Notes: generated by a model from the sequence alone, not told the origin. DNA of 64,000 nucleotides from Platanthera guangdongensis (GCA_039583875.1 CM077166.1:89464564-89528563); one strand, 5' to 3'. Shown: positions 11,694 through 22,945, counted from the first letter of the stretch. Numbers and translations: made by a program.

Positions 11694-11710
11694 CTAAGCA
11701 TGGGGGAATT
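11694..11710 (+). other. E2 polypurine tract
   Basis: AAGCATGGGGGAATT lies directly against the 3' LTR start at 11711, where plus-strand DNA synthesis is primed. Confidence 0.8.
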
Positions 11711-13595
11711 TGATGACTAGTTTTAGTCATCCTTTTTGGGGTAATTTAGTTTTCAAAATGCCTAATTTTACTTATATTTTATGTTTGTTATTTCATGTTT
11801 TAATGTTTCTTTACAATATTTTAATTCCTAGTGTTATTAGAGTTTTGATATAAAATTCTATATAGTCTTACTATATGTGTTATGTTATTATATATTATGT
11901 TATGTTATGATACGTTTTAATTTTAAGGTTGTAATATTTCTATTATTATTGTGTTTAAAAATCTTGTTTTAACTTTAACTTTGTTATGTTATGTTTTAAA
12001 ATCTATATAGTGTTATGTTATGTTATATTTTAACTTTGTTTTAACTTTGTTATGACTAATCCATGTCTTGTTTTGTTTTATTTATAGGTTCAAAGCCCAC
12101 AAGGTGCAGCCCACATTGATAAAGCCTACATGATGCAGCCCTCAAGCTCAAACCCGAGCCCATGCAGCCCTCAAGCTCAAACCCGAGCCCCCTATGCAGC
12201 CCATGCAGCCCTCAAGCTCAAACCCGAGCCCTATATGCAGCCCAAGCAGCCCACCTAGCCTCTACCCGAGCCCATGTAGCCCCCTCTTTCATATTTTACC
12301 ATGCATGAACATATCCATGCATGGCCGGCCACCCATGATTATGTCCCTCTCTCCTCCATTTAATCCATGCATGCACTTGTTCATGCTTGGCCGGCCCCTC
12401 CATGCCTTCCTCCTATTTTATTTCTTGTTTTTATTATTCTTCATTCAATCCATCTCTCTCTCTCTTTTCTTTATTTCTTATTCATTCCCCCTTTGCTATT
12501 TTCCAACCCATTCCCTTTAAATCCATGCATTGAACCCACCTCTTTCTCTCCACCTCATTTAAAGCAATGCATGCACCTTTTCCATCTTACATGGCCGGCC
12601 ACCCCCCTTAGCCTCCTCCTCTTCATTTCTTTCTAGATCCTTCTCCCTCTCCTATAAAAGCCACCCCATCCCTCAAGCCAAAAGGAGAAAAATTTTGAGA
12701 AGTAAAGTTTCAAGTTGAATGTGAGTTGGAGATTGGAGAGTGGAGAGTATTTGTGAGTTGATTTTAGTTTTATTATTGTATTAGTTTTCTTTTCAATTAG
12801 TGCAAGTTTTCTTTATAGCATAATCTTGTCTTTTTTTTATTTTGTGTACTCCTTTTTGCAAGCAATGAAATTCTCTTCCCTTTATTTTGTTGTTTCCTTT
12901 TGCAATATGCATAGCTAATTCCCTCTTAGCATTTGATCATGAGGATCCATGATTTGAAATGAGAATTATTTTTATTTCATAGTTTTATTTTTGCGTAATT
13001 CTACTCGGTCCTTCTTTGAATAATTATTGTGTCGACTCCGTATTTCCGGTATACGGTAGTAGGCTTATGATCTCATATTCGAGTAGCCGAGAGGCTCGTG
13101 GATGTGAAAGATCACTCAAAGAAGGAAGGAGTTGAACGCAACCCTAGAGATAGGACGACGTAAATCCTCCGGATTGGAGTCAAATCCAATAGTGCGGATC
13201 ATCTCGATAATGCAACTTTAGGCTTCTTTGGTTTGTAAAGAGATTTCGATCAAAGAGTCTATAAGTTAGGAGACCTAATGCTCTAGCGAGATTTTGTCTT
13301 ATTTTCGGATCCGTCACGGCCGAGTTGGATTTGCAAATTTAAAACTATGCCCTTTTATTTTCTCGTTTCATTTCATGGTGAATCAATGATCGAATGCTAG
13401 CCTTTTTTATATAAGTTTTCGTCTCGCAATTTATCGTTCATTTTACTTCTAAAAAAAATTCTCAAAATCCCAATAGTCTTCCGGTAGGATAATAGTTAGA
13501 GCGCGAGTAGAAGTACTTGACAACCCCGTGTTTAAATACGACCTTGGTACTACAATTCGACAGGTACGCTTGCCTGTTCGTGTTTTGGCCCACCA
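11711..13595 (+). repeat. E2 3' LTR
   Basis: 1885 bp, nearly identical to the 5' LTR at 2122-4006, with the tandem array at 12134-12249 and TATA box at 12653-12660. Borders are TGATGAC...CCCACCA. Confidence 0.95.
12653..12660 (+). promoter_or_regulatory. E2 LTR TATA box (3' LTR)
   Basis: TATAAAAG, identical to the 5' LTR copy at 3064. In this position it could start transcripts reading rightwards into 13596 onward. Confidence 0.6.
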
Positions 13596-13644
13596 GTGAC
13601 AAGTATGGTTTAAATTTATATCATGTTAAATTTTAAATACTTAT
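13596..13644 (+). mobile_element. E1 internal fragment between E2 and E3, including the right GTGAC duplication
   Basis: Only 49 bases separate E2 from E3. 13596-13600 is the right copy of the E2 target duplication. 13640-13644 (CTTAT) is the left copy of the E3 duplication, which reads TTTAT at 55696-55700 (one mismatch). The piece is AT-rich and belongs between E1 gag and protease. Confidence 0.75.
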
Positions 13645-15181
13645 TGAAAGTGCACCTATATCTGATATACTCTAGAGGGGGGTGAATAGAGTATGATGCT
13701 TAAAAACTTTTTACAACAGTTATTGTAATCTGAGTGAACAAGGAAGCAGAAATTAAATATAATCACAGAATAACCTATAAAAGAAATTAATCACAGATCC
13801 TAACTATTCACAGAATAATCATAGCTAGAAATAAAAATAAAGACAAGCAAGCCAGATGACACAAGGAGCTATAGTGGTTCCCCTAAACTTGGGTACATCC
13901 ACTCTTCTACCACCCTAGGTAGGAATCCACTGCAGGATGAGTTGATCAGGTGTCCTGGGCACCAATGAGCTTTTGATAAGGTGCTCAAAAACCAAATCAG
14001 ATTTTTTGATCAGGTGTCTTGCCACCAATGAGCTTTTGACAAGGTGCTCAAAAACCAAGCTCAAACTTTTGAAGGGAGTTTGAAAAACCCTTTACAGAGA
14101 TGGGGATGAGAGAATTATGAAAGTCTTCTCTTTCTCAAAGCAGCTGAGAAGACTACGTGGATTGATGCTGTCAAAACTCCCCCTGAGTTCTTGAGATGTT
14201 CAGGAATTGAAGCTTTGCTGTAGGGTGATAGGCCTTCAGAAGTTGATCTCCAGCAAATGATAATTTCAGCAACAGCTGAAATGTTAGGTGTCTGGAGTCT
14301 TTGAATGATGTTGGCCTTGAACACTTGAATAAAAAGGGGATCTGAAGATTTCAGATTTTATTGATCTCCTTTGGTATGTGTTCTTGTATGAATTCTTTGA
14401 GACAGAGAATGTTTTGTTCTTGTTCTTCTTGTTCTGTGTTGTCTGTGCTGTGTGTTGTGATAGAGATTCAAAAATCTTATATTTTATTCTCTGGTTCTGA
14501 ATAGAAAATCTTCCTCTGTCAAGAATAGCCGTTGGACTGTCATTAATTGCATCCTTAATTGCAAATGTCTTCTGGGGGAAAGTCTAAAGAAACATTCCAT
14601 GATAATCCCTTTAAACTTGGTCCAGAAATAAATGAAAATGGTTAGAAAATCTTCTGAATTAATTGCTGAATAACTCCTTAACTAACTTGAATTTTAATCT
14701 TCAAAATCCTTTAACTCATCAGAAAAACGTCGAACTGAGCTCTGTTATCGTCGAACTGAGCTCAGCGATTTGGACTTAGACAGCAACAGAGATTATCGAT
14801 CTGAGCTCAACTATCATCGAACTGAGCTCAGAGATAGAGAATCAATACTGAGTCAAGATCGTCGAACTGAGCTCGAAGATCGTCGAATGGAGTTCGACGA
14901 TTTGTTGAAGTTGAGCTCAGCGATCGTCGAATGGAGTTCGACGATCCGTCTAAGTTGAGATAGACGATCGTCAATTGGAGTTTGACGATTCATCGTACTG
15001 AGCTGGACGATATGACTTAGTCTCCAAACTAAAAATCCTTGGTCTTGAGGGCAGCTTCCAGACCTAACTACTAACCCTTAGACTCAATTCTAGTTGACCT
15101 TTAGATCTATACAGGAGGTCAAAACAGGTTTCCTAAAGACATAGTGATCCTGACCCAAATTAGTAATAGGGTGTTCCAACA
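13645..15181 (-). repeat. E3 3' LTR (left copy)
   Basis: Matches 54160-55695 over its length. On the minus strand it runs from TGTTGGAACACC to GCACTTTCA. It contains an array of TCGTCGA-type inverted motifs (14725-15012) upstream of a weak TATA-like ATATAAG at 14476-14482. Small open frames here are not genes. Confidence 0.92.
14725..15012. repeat. TCGTCGA/TCGACGA inverted-motif array in E3 3' LTR
   Basis: Roughly a dozen spaced copies of ATCGTCGAAC, GAGCTC and TTCGACGAT-type pieces, many arranged as short inverted repeats with arms ATCGTCGA and TTCGACGAT around about 6 bases. It is in U3 relative to the minus-strand element. The same array is at 55241-55510. Confidence 0.8.
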
Positions 15182-15197
15182 ATCTCCCCCTATTTGG
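15182..15197 (-). other. E3 polypurine tract
   Basis: The minus strand reads AAATAGGGGGAGAT directly before the LTR start at 15181. This is the usual plus-strand priming site. Confidence 0.8.
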
Positions 15198-15348
15198 GTT
15201 AGGATTACAATTTACAGAACTTGCAGAAATTAAAGAACAACATACAAAGCAACAATACAGAAATGCAATAAGCAGAACATTGCAGAAGCACAGATATATA
15301 TTATCTCAGACAGAATTCAGAATTCAGAATGATTGTCACCTTACATAA

Positions 15349-18300
15349 CTATTCTTTCTCCATGCTATTTATAAGTTTGATTTCTCTATTAGGATTGAGG
15401 GCTTTTTTATTTGACATTCTGTCATCTGCTGTACCTAAAGAGGTTTGCTGTTTGGGCCTTGGTACAATAGTTTCAGGATGCAGCTCCATATATCTATCAG
15501 AGTCAAAGAATTTGCTTGAGCCATACCTTTCCAGTTCTTTCTTTCTTTGTTCAGACAAAGTAGTGAAGTTGGAAGAATCTCTGCCTTGCTCTTTAGCTTT
15601 CTTAATTTGATCCAGGGCAGCTAGATCTTTCATCCTGGCAGTCCATGCAGTTGGATTATTTTTAGGATCCATAAAGGGCACAGGAGGCTCATATCTATTG
15701 GATGGATTATCTGGAGGAGCTCTGGATGAGACTACTTCTTTTAGCTTATAGGGAAAAGGACCTGAGGTTGTATCTGATGATTGTGCTTCCCTAGAGTAGG
15801 GATGTTGCCTGGAGTAGCCTTTTGAGTAAACTTGTAATTCCCTTTGGCTTCCTCTATAGTTTCCTCTTCTAGATTGAGAACCTATGGACTGGTTTCCCCT
15901 CTGATAAGATCTTGCATGAGGCTGATAGGAGGTTTGGCTTTTCTCAGAGGGTTGAGCAGCTGAGCTTCCACCTACACCTGCATCAGGAGGAGGTGGTGGA
16001 GGAGGATGAGGATGGTGAAACTAGGAAGATCCTTTTTCATACTTCCTCTTCTTCTTCATAGCTTTAAGTTGGTTCTTAGAATATTGCATCCAATGCTCAG
16101 TTATGGGGCAGTCATGAAGAATGTAGTATGGTATGTTATTATTGTCCTTTACTTTGGCTGGAGGCACTCTTTTCATGGCTTTACTCCTTACCTTTCTATT
16201 CCTGGCAATAGTGGCAGAGGAGTCATCAGAATCAGTCCTGAATTTATCACTTTCAGAACTTTGCTCATCATACAAAGCATCAATCTTTTTCAAATATTCT
16301 TTCTGAAGTTGAGTTGCAGCAGATGAAACAGTAGTGGTAACAGCAGCAGATACAGAACTAGTAACAACAGATACAGAAATTTCAGAAGCAGCACTCTTAG
16401 AAGGTATAGCAGCAGTAATATCAGCAGCTGGATCAACAGATTCAGATAAAGCTTTTTCAGATACAGGAGCCTCAGTATCAGTAATAGCAGCAGGAATATC
16501 ATCAGCAAAAACAGAAGGCTCAAAAACATATGCCTTTGTCTGCATATCATCACTAACAGTTAAAGCTTTTTCTGGAATATTTGCAGCATCATCACTGACA
16601 GCAGCAGCAACAAAAATATCAACAATATTTGCAGCATAAACTGAATTGACAAAAGAAGTTATAACCCTGGTGTCACAGCTTGAGAAGGGCATAATGGCCT
16701 TGGACAGATCCTCTGAGGGCTGGACTACAACTGTCTCTGGAAGACAACTGAAATAAGCTGAATCAAACACTGAGAGCAGAGACCTGAGGTCTACTGAAAA
16801 AACAACAACTGGAGGAGGAACTGGAGCTAGAGTTGGGGTAATAGCAGCAGCAGCAACAACAACTGAAGAAACAACAGGCAAGCTAACTTCATAAGGCATC
16901 TCCCCATGCCTAGATTCAGAGAATGCTGGATCAAGGCACACTGATGAAGGGATTGCCTGAGGAAATAAGGAGGATAGCCTGGCAGAAAGAGCTGCCACTG
17001 ACTGAAGTAATGGAGCCAAGGAGGTCTCCAATAGAAGAGATAGCCTTGAGGCTAGCAGTTCATATAACTGGTCAGCTAGGGCTGGAATGTCTACTTGCTC
17101 AGCAGTGACTGGAGCAGAGGTAGAGAGGGATGGATGAGCAATTGGTGATGATGGTGGAGAGCTAGTGGATGGTAGGAGTGATGGTTGAGGTGTGGGTATT
17201 GTGGAAATGGAAGATAGTGGGATTGCGATAGAGGGTGTGAAGGTGGGTTGATCAATAATATCTTGGAGAAGTTGTTGGTAAGATATTGATGAGGAGGGTA
17301 GCTCAGGAGGAGATGATGGTGAATCATCCATGAAGGAATCATCAAGAAGATTGCAGGATGGAATGGTGGATGATGTTTCAATGTCTGGTTGAGGGTAGGA
17401 GTATAATGGATGGAAGATTTCTTCTGTGACTGGTAGAGTTGGAATGGGAGATGGTGTAGATGTTGGAGAAGGGCTGGAAATGATGATTGTGGATGGAGTT
17501 TGAATGTTGGATGGAACTGGAGGAGATGGAATTGAAGTTGGAGGAGGAGAAGCAGCAGCAGGCAAGTCATCTGCAGAGGCAGAGACTTGAGGGGAAGTGA
17601 CTATTATAGTCCTGGTGCCTGAAGGTGTGCTTGCAGAGGGCCTGCTGGGCTTGGTTATCTGCCTGTCCCATTTGCCAAATAGGGCACAAGACAGTCTCTT
17701 TGATGCATTAATATGTATCCCAGAAGATACTATCAAAGCAGGGCATCTGTTCTGAAGAAAAAGCCCTAGGATCCTCCCAAAATTCACAAAGTTCTTATTG
17801 ATTTTCTTTTTAATCAGGTCAAAGAAGATCTCTCCCCAGTTCAATTGCTTCTTGTCCACAATGGCTCCCATCAAGCACAGTTGATACCTAGTGATAGTAT
17901 TGTGTGCTGAGTGGTTAGCCAACAAAACTTTGCCTACTACATCAGCCAAGAACATATATTCCACAGCTAGGTTCTTCTTCAGCAGCTTGCTAGGGTTAGC
18001 CTCAGAGTGACCCATTCTTGTAAGCAGATCAGCAAATTCCTCTCCAGATAAATCAGCAGATTCTCTAACAGAACTTAACTCAAAAACTTCTATCAGAATG
18101 GCTGGAGTCAAGGGTACCTGGGTTCCAGAAATTGAACCAACTACTGTGTTTTGATCCTGGTTATGGGCAGTATAGACCCACTCTTTAATCTCATCAGCAG
18201 GCAGCTTGATCCTGGTGGTCATGATGGTAGCAAGTTTTTTGTCCTTGAAGAGTTCCAAAATATCCTGGAAAACTTGATCAGTAGTGCTGAAGGACTCCAT

Positions 18301-18360
18301 GTCTATGTCAAATCCGGCATCGAATTTCATTGCGGCTAGAACAGCAACAGAAATGGCCAT
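15349..18360 (-). pseudogene. E3 third ORF (Sirevirus 'envelope-like' protein), one in-frame stop
   Basis: One minus-strand frame of about 1003 codons from the ATG at 18360 (context ACCATGGCC) to a stop at 15349, interrupted only by TAG at 16021-16023 (likely CAG to TAG). I checked the stretch 16020-15682 and it stays open in the same frame. The N-terminal 230 residues form a compact region with FGRILGLFLQNRCPALI and VVGKVLLANHSAHN, similar to the N-terminus of the E5 third ORF. Residues about 240-430 are Ser/Pro/Thr-rich and low-complexity, followed by Ala/Val/Ser-rich sequence and a basic C-terminus. A Gly/Gln/Arg-rich stretch follows the stop. I see no signal peptide or transmembrane helix, so 'envelope-like' is a positional label, and the function is unknown. 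A second start at 18372 is not an ATG. Confidence 0.78.
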
Positions 18361-18858
18361 GGTTACCTGCAAAAATCAACAAACAAAACGACCAAGTGTA
18401 GAGATGTTTGGAGGGAAAGAGAATTTTTGCAGAGAAATCGAAAGCGCAAAAGGAGAACGACGACAAAAAATGAATTTTATATTAGGGTTCGACACAGAAA
18501 AGGAAAGATCGTTGAACTCAGTTCGATGATCGGGGATTCTAAAGGAATCTGAAGAGTCTTCAATATCGTCGATCTCCGTTCGACGACATTGGAGAGCGTC
18601 GAGCTCTGTTCGATGATCGTTCAATGAACAAAATCGTCGAGCGCCGTTCGACGATCGTTGACCGGAAGAGATAGTTCATACTATCTGAGAGACGCTGAAC
18701 ACAGGTCGACGATTTAGGAAATCGTCGATCTCCGTTCGACGACCGGGGGAAAAATCGTCGAGCGTAGTTCAGAGACCAGAAATACACTTTAGACACTAAG
18801 AAAAATCAAGATGTTTGCCTAGTCTTGGTCAATTTTTAAACTTTTAAAATCTTGGATA
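18361..18858 (-). promoter_or_regulatory. E3 spacer between pol and third ORF: inverted-motif array plus TATA-like box
   Basis: 500 bp without coding. Between 18775 and 18503 there are about seven copies of the E3 LTR motif (arms ATCGTCGA and TTCGACGAT). In transcription order this is followed by a TATA-like element (TAATATAAAA on the minus strand, 18476-18485) and the ATG at 18360, about 115 bp further. The order copies that of the LTR promoter, so an internal promoter for the third ORF is plausible; this is inference. Confidence 0.5.
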
Positions 18859-20529
18859 TTATTTTAGACTTCCTCCATCTAACATTCCTAACTGATTTAG
18901 GAAGAAGGTGTGTTTCTTTTCATCCAAGGGCTTGGTGAAAATATCTCCCCTTTATAAATCAGTTGGGATATATTGAAGTTCAATTTTATTCTTCTCAATA
19001 TTATCCCTTAAGAAGTGATGCCTAATCTCTATGTGTTTTGTCCTACTATGGAGGACTGGATTTTGAGCTATAGAAATAGCACTGGTGTTATCACAAAAGA
19101 TTTTTGACTTCTCTAAGTTGTAACCATAGTCTAGAAGTTGGTTTTGAATCCACAAGATTTGTGAACAACAACTGCCTGCAGCCATATATTCAGCTTCAGC
19201 AGTTGAAGTTGACACAGAAGTTTGTTTTTTGCAAAACCAAGAGACAAGTCTGTCACCAAGGAACTGACAAGTTCCACTGGTGCTTTTCCTGTCAATTCTG
19301 CATCCAGCATAATCAGCATCAGAAAATCCAGTTAATTCAAATGCTGAATCTTTTGGATACCAGAGACCTAGATTTGGACAACTTTTAACATACCTGAGAA
19401 TCTTTTTTACTAGTGTTAGGTGTGACTCTCTAGGGCTTACTTGGAACCTAGCACATATGCATGTAGAAAACATTATATCTGGTCTACTAGCTGTAAGGTA
19501 CAGTAAAGAGCCAATCATTGCTCTATATGTTGTCTGATCAACAGGTTTCCCATGTTCATCAGCATCCAATACAGCATTAGTAGGCATGGGTGTTTTCATG
19601 CAAGATGCTTCAGACATACCAAATTTCTTAACCAACTCATTTACATACTTGGTTTGAGAAATAAAGATGCCTTCAGCATGTTGTTTGACCTACAATCCTA
19701 GGAAGAAGGTTCACTCACCCATGCTACTCATTTCAAATTTGGAATGCATTAGGTTGGAGAACCTTCTGCACAATTTTGAATCAGTAGAGCCAAAAATAAT
19801 ATCATCTACATAAATCTGTACTAGTAGGGTATGAGACTTATGGGTTCTAATGAAAAGAGTTTGGTCTACTCTACCCCTTATAAATCCATTTTCCAGAAGG
19901 ATACATGCTAGGGTCTCATACCATGCTCTAGGAGCTTGCTTGAGACTATATAATGCTTTGTTCAGATTAAAAACATAATCAGAATGGGTTGGAGAGATAA
20001 AACCTGGAGGTTGTCTGACATATACTTCTTCTTTTATGTGTCCATTTAGAAATGCACTTTTGACATCCATCTGATATACCTTGAAGCCTTTGTGTGCTGC
20101 ATAAGCTAAGAAAATTCTGATGATTTCCAATCTTGTAACTGGTGCAAAAGTCTGGTCATAATCTATGCCTTCTTCTTGAGAATATCCTTGAGCCACTAGC
20201 CTTGCCTTGTTCCATATAATTACTCCTTGATCATCCAATTTGTTTCTGAACACCCACTTTGTTCCAACAATGGAGTGATTCTTAGGCTTTGGCACTAGTT
20301 CCCAAACTTTGTTCCTTTCAAATTGATGCAACTCTTCTTGCATTGCAATGATCCAGTGTGGATCTTGCTCTGCATCTTGAATGGATTGAGGTTCAATTTG
20401 AGATAGGAAGCAAGTGTGCAACAGATTTCGGTTGACCTGATTTCTAGTTTGCACACCAGCTGAGATGTCTCCAATTACTTGGGAAATTGGATGGTCTATT
20501 GATGTTACTAAATCAACAGGGGGTGTTGA
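18859..20529 (-). pseudogene. pol: E3 reverse transcriptase and RNase H (copia type), broken
   Basis: One minus-strand frame from the linker after integrase to the stop at 18859-18861. RT has [41 protein letters not shown], and the catalytic box [12 protein letters not shown] near 19800. RNase H has FSDADYAGC, SKTSVSTSTAEAEYMAAG-like motifs, and the terminal THREE-domain-like PTDL...GDIFTKPLDE tract. In-frame stops occur at 20530-20532, 19711-19713, near 19690 and near 18950, most of them C-to-T type. The YVDD core is intact. It would copy the element's RNA into DNA; here it cannot be made as one protein. Confidence 0.85.
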
Positions 20530-20586
20530 TTATTCACCGACCTGTGTTGTTGTTTCCTCTTGTGGTACAACAACTGGCTCTTCAAG

Positions 20587-22030
20587 TTATTTTTCTTCAA
20601 TATATTGAATGCTTTCTTCATCTTCACTGCTTTCCTCTTTTTGAGTAACCTGTAGCTTGTTCAAGTCTTCAACAAGAGAATGTTCCTGCAAAGGTTCTAT
20701 GGTAGAAGTGTTCTTCTCCTTGAAAGACATGTTAGATTCTTCAAATGATATATGAACAGATTCTTCAATTTTAAGAGATGATTTATTATAAACCCTATAA
20801 GCCTTACTGATCATGGAGTATCCCAGAAACACTCCTTCATCAGCCTTAGCTTGAAATTTTGCTAAATATCTCTTGTCATTATTATGTATACAGCAAGTGC
20901 AACCAAAAATTCTAAAATAATCAACTTTAGGTTTCTTCCCTTTGAGTAATTCATAGGGAGTCTTGCCCTTTAGTTTATGTATTAAACTTCTATTCAGCAC
21001 ATAGTTGGAGGTGTTCACTGCCTCTGCCCAAAAGGATAGAGGAAGGTGAGCATCTGACAACAATGTAGTGGCAGATTCAATAAGGGTTCTATTTTTCCTT
21101 CCACCTACCCCATTTTGTTGAGGAGTTTTAGGAGCTGAGAAAGTATGCCTGATCCCTTCACTCTGACAGAACTCTTGCATAATAAGAGAATCAAACTCTG
21201 TCCCATGATCACTTCTGATCAGGGCAATGTGAGTATTGAACTCAATCAGTATGCATTTGAGAAACTCTGTCAAATACTTAAAGTTATCAGACTTCTTCTT
21301 CAGAAAGAACACACATGTGAATCTAGAGAAGTCATCTACAACTACTAAAGTGTAAGATTTCCTTCCTAGGCTTTGTACTGTAATGGGTCCAAAAAGATTC
21401 ATGTGTAACAGATACAATATCCTAGGTGAATCACTCTTATTAAGTGACTTAAAACTATTTTTAGTTTACTTGCCTAATTGACAAGCCCTGCAGAGTCCTT
21501 CCTTCTTGTAGGGGCCAGAAGGTAGTCCTCTAACAAAGTTGTCCTTGGATAGCCTAACAATAGTTCTAAGTTTCAAATGTCCTAGTCTCTTATGCCATAA
21601 AATATTAGGTCTACAGATAGAATTGAACAGGCAAATATCTACATCAGTTGAAAGAAAATCTACTAGATAGATGTTACCTTTCCTTTTACCTGTCAACACA
21701 GTTATGTTGTCCTCTGACTTGATCTTGCATAATGCTTTGCTGAAAGTTACCTGGTAGCCTTCATCACATAGCTGACTGATGCTTATTAAGTTGTGCTTCA
21801 GTCATTCCACATAGGCTACCTTCTTGAATGTCACTGTCCCAATCTGGACTGCACCATATCATTTAGTTTGTCCAAAGTTTGAATCACCAAAAATAACTTT
21901 GGGTCCAAGCTTGGCTTTAAAGGATGTGAGGTTGTCCTTATTTCCTATCATGTGCTTAGAGCACCCACTATCCAAGTACCATTGCTGGTTAGATGTTGGA
22001 TAGGACTTCACCTGCACATAAAATAATTCA
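20587..22030 (-). pseudogene. pol: E3 protease and integrase (copia type), broken
   Basis: The protease signature WYLDSGCSKHMIG reads near 21945-21985 on the minus strand. Integrase follows: zinc domain from ILWHKRLGHL to CRACQLGK (about 21630-21466), then the catalytic core YLLHMNLFG, IRSDHGTEF and TPQQNGVGGRKNR, and the C-terminal GKTPYELLKGKKP and VFLGYS blocks. The core has lost two catalytic residues: the first Asp is Asn in HMNLFG, and the Glu expected before RKN is Gly. In-frame stops lie near 21866, 21805, at 21466-21468 (CAA to TAA) and at 20587-20589. Confidence 0.82.
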
Positions 22031-22774
22031 TTTGTTTTTGACCCAGTTTACCTTGGGCCTAGGTTGATAACCTTTAAACTCAGAAATAAAAGACATCCCA
22101 GGTTGACTCTTATAACCTTTAGGATGATATCTCCTTGGAGGTATTATCCATTCAGTATAAGGGTTAAAGATTTGGGATGAAGGACCCCTAGGATTGGATT
22201 TCGATTTGCCCTTAGTTTCTAGAGCTCTGATCTCTGTTCGACGATCGTGGAGCTGCGTTCGACGATCTTGGGTCAGATCATCGAGCTCCGTTCGACGGTC
22301 GACTATGGCAGAGTTCAGGAATTAGAGATCGTCGACCTGAGTTCGGCGATTTTTCCTGAGATCGTCGATCTGCGTTCGGCGATCGTCGAGCTCCGTTCGA
22401 CGATTTCTGCTGGAACTTAGTTTTCTTAGGCAGATCAGAATTTTTCCTAACTACCTCTACAACTCCCTTTCCTTTATCAGAAATGAACTTGATTGGGGTT
22501 GTTAGAACTATAGGTTGGCTGGATGAAGCACCCAAGCCCAGTGTACTACTGAATCTGGAGTTCACTGTGCTTGTGATGTCCATCAGCTTGATACTTCTCC
22601 CATTAAGGGATTCTTCAAGCTTCTTGGCCTCTGATAGCCCACCTTTCAATGAAGCTATCTGCTCCCTACAGTACTCCAACTCTTAAGAGAGTTTGAGGTT
22701 TTCTGACTTTAAGGAACTATGTTCAGAGAATTGATTTCTGAGAGAGATAATTTCTTTCTCAGATTTTAGTAAGT
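22031..22774 (-). pseudogene. gag: E3 Gag C-terminal extension and linker (coiled coil, repeat-coded segment)
   Basis: Minus-strand coding remains after the E4 insertion. A charged, heptad-like segment (SEKEIISLRNQFSEHSS, then EQIASLKGG, about 22760-22620) looks like a coiled coil, typical of Sirevirus Gag C-termini. Then comes a segment coded by the same TCGTCGA inverted motif found in the LTR (about 22410-22225), which reads as repeats of the type SNGARRSP/DRRS. A basic linker then leads to the protease. A stop lies at 22683-22685 and a frame change occurs before the protease. Confidence 0.65.
22225..22410. repeat. TCGTCGA inverted-motif array inside E3 coding sequence
   Basis: About five copies of the ATCGTCGA...TTCGACGAT motif, in the same style as in the LTR and the pol-third ORF spacer, here within the Gag-protease linker. 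They encode Ser/Asn/Arg-rich repeats on the minus strand. Confidence 0.7.
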
Positions 22775-22779
22775 GTAAA
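22775..22779 (+). repeat. E4 target site duplication, left copy (GTAAA)
   Basis: GTAAA precedes the E4 5' LTR and is repeated at 31115-31119 after the 3' LTR. Confidence 0.88.
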
Positions 22780-22945
22780 TATGAATTGTAAATATACCTA
22801 TTTTTGTGTACATTAATTTAGTTGTTTTCATTTATTTTTGTCGTTTTTACTTATTTTTATTCAATAAAATGCTCCTATTTTTGTAAATATTATACTAACT
22901 TGTTTTATTTTATTTTTCAGAAAATATGAAAAATTTGCCAAAAAT

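Larger units (their letters stand above)
9772..11710 (+). other. E2 3' non-coding region between pol and 3' LTR
   Basis: About 1.9 kb with no supported coding region. It is AT-rich, with A-rich segments at 10215-10360 and 10960-11030. Related elements may carry an envelope-like gene here; none can be recognised in any frame. It contains PPT-like motifs near 10030 and 10172 and the real PPT at its end. Confidence 0.7.
2122..13595 (+). mobile_element. E2: near-intact Athila-type Ty3/gypsy LTR retrotransposon (11.5 kb)
   Basis: The complete element has two LTRs of 1885 bp each, a tRNA-Asp primer site, gag, protease, RT-RNase H, integrase, a polypurine tract before the 3' LTR and a 5-bp target duplication. 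Gag and protease wording (for example LADLGASINLMP in the protease) and the tRNA-Asp primer site are those of the Athila lineage as I know it. By eye I count about ten substitutions and two 1-bp indels between the LTRs, so insertion was recent compared with its host E1. Two lesions break the single gag-pol frame: a stop at 5468-5470 and a 1-bp frameshift near 7360. No envelope-like ORF is present; about 1.9 kb after pol is non-coding. Confidence 0.92.

Noticed and set aside
16334..16639. Plus-strand open frames opposite the E3 third ORF (16006-17108)
   Set aside because: Antisense shadows of the Ser/Ala/Val-rich coding sequence on the minus strand, with no independent signal.
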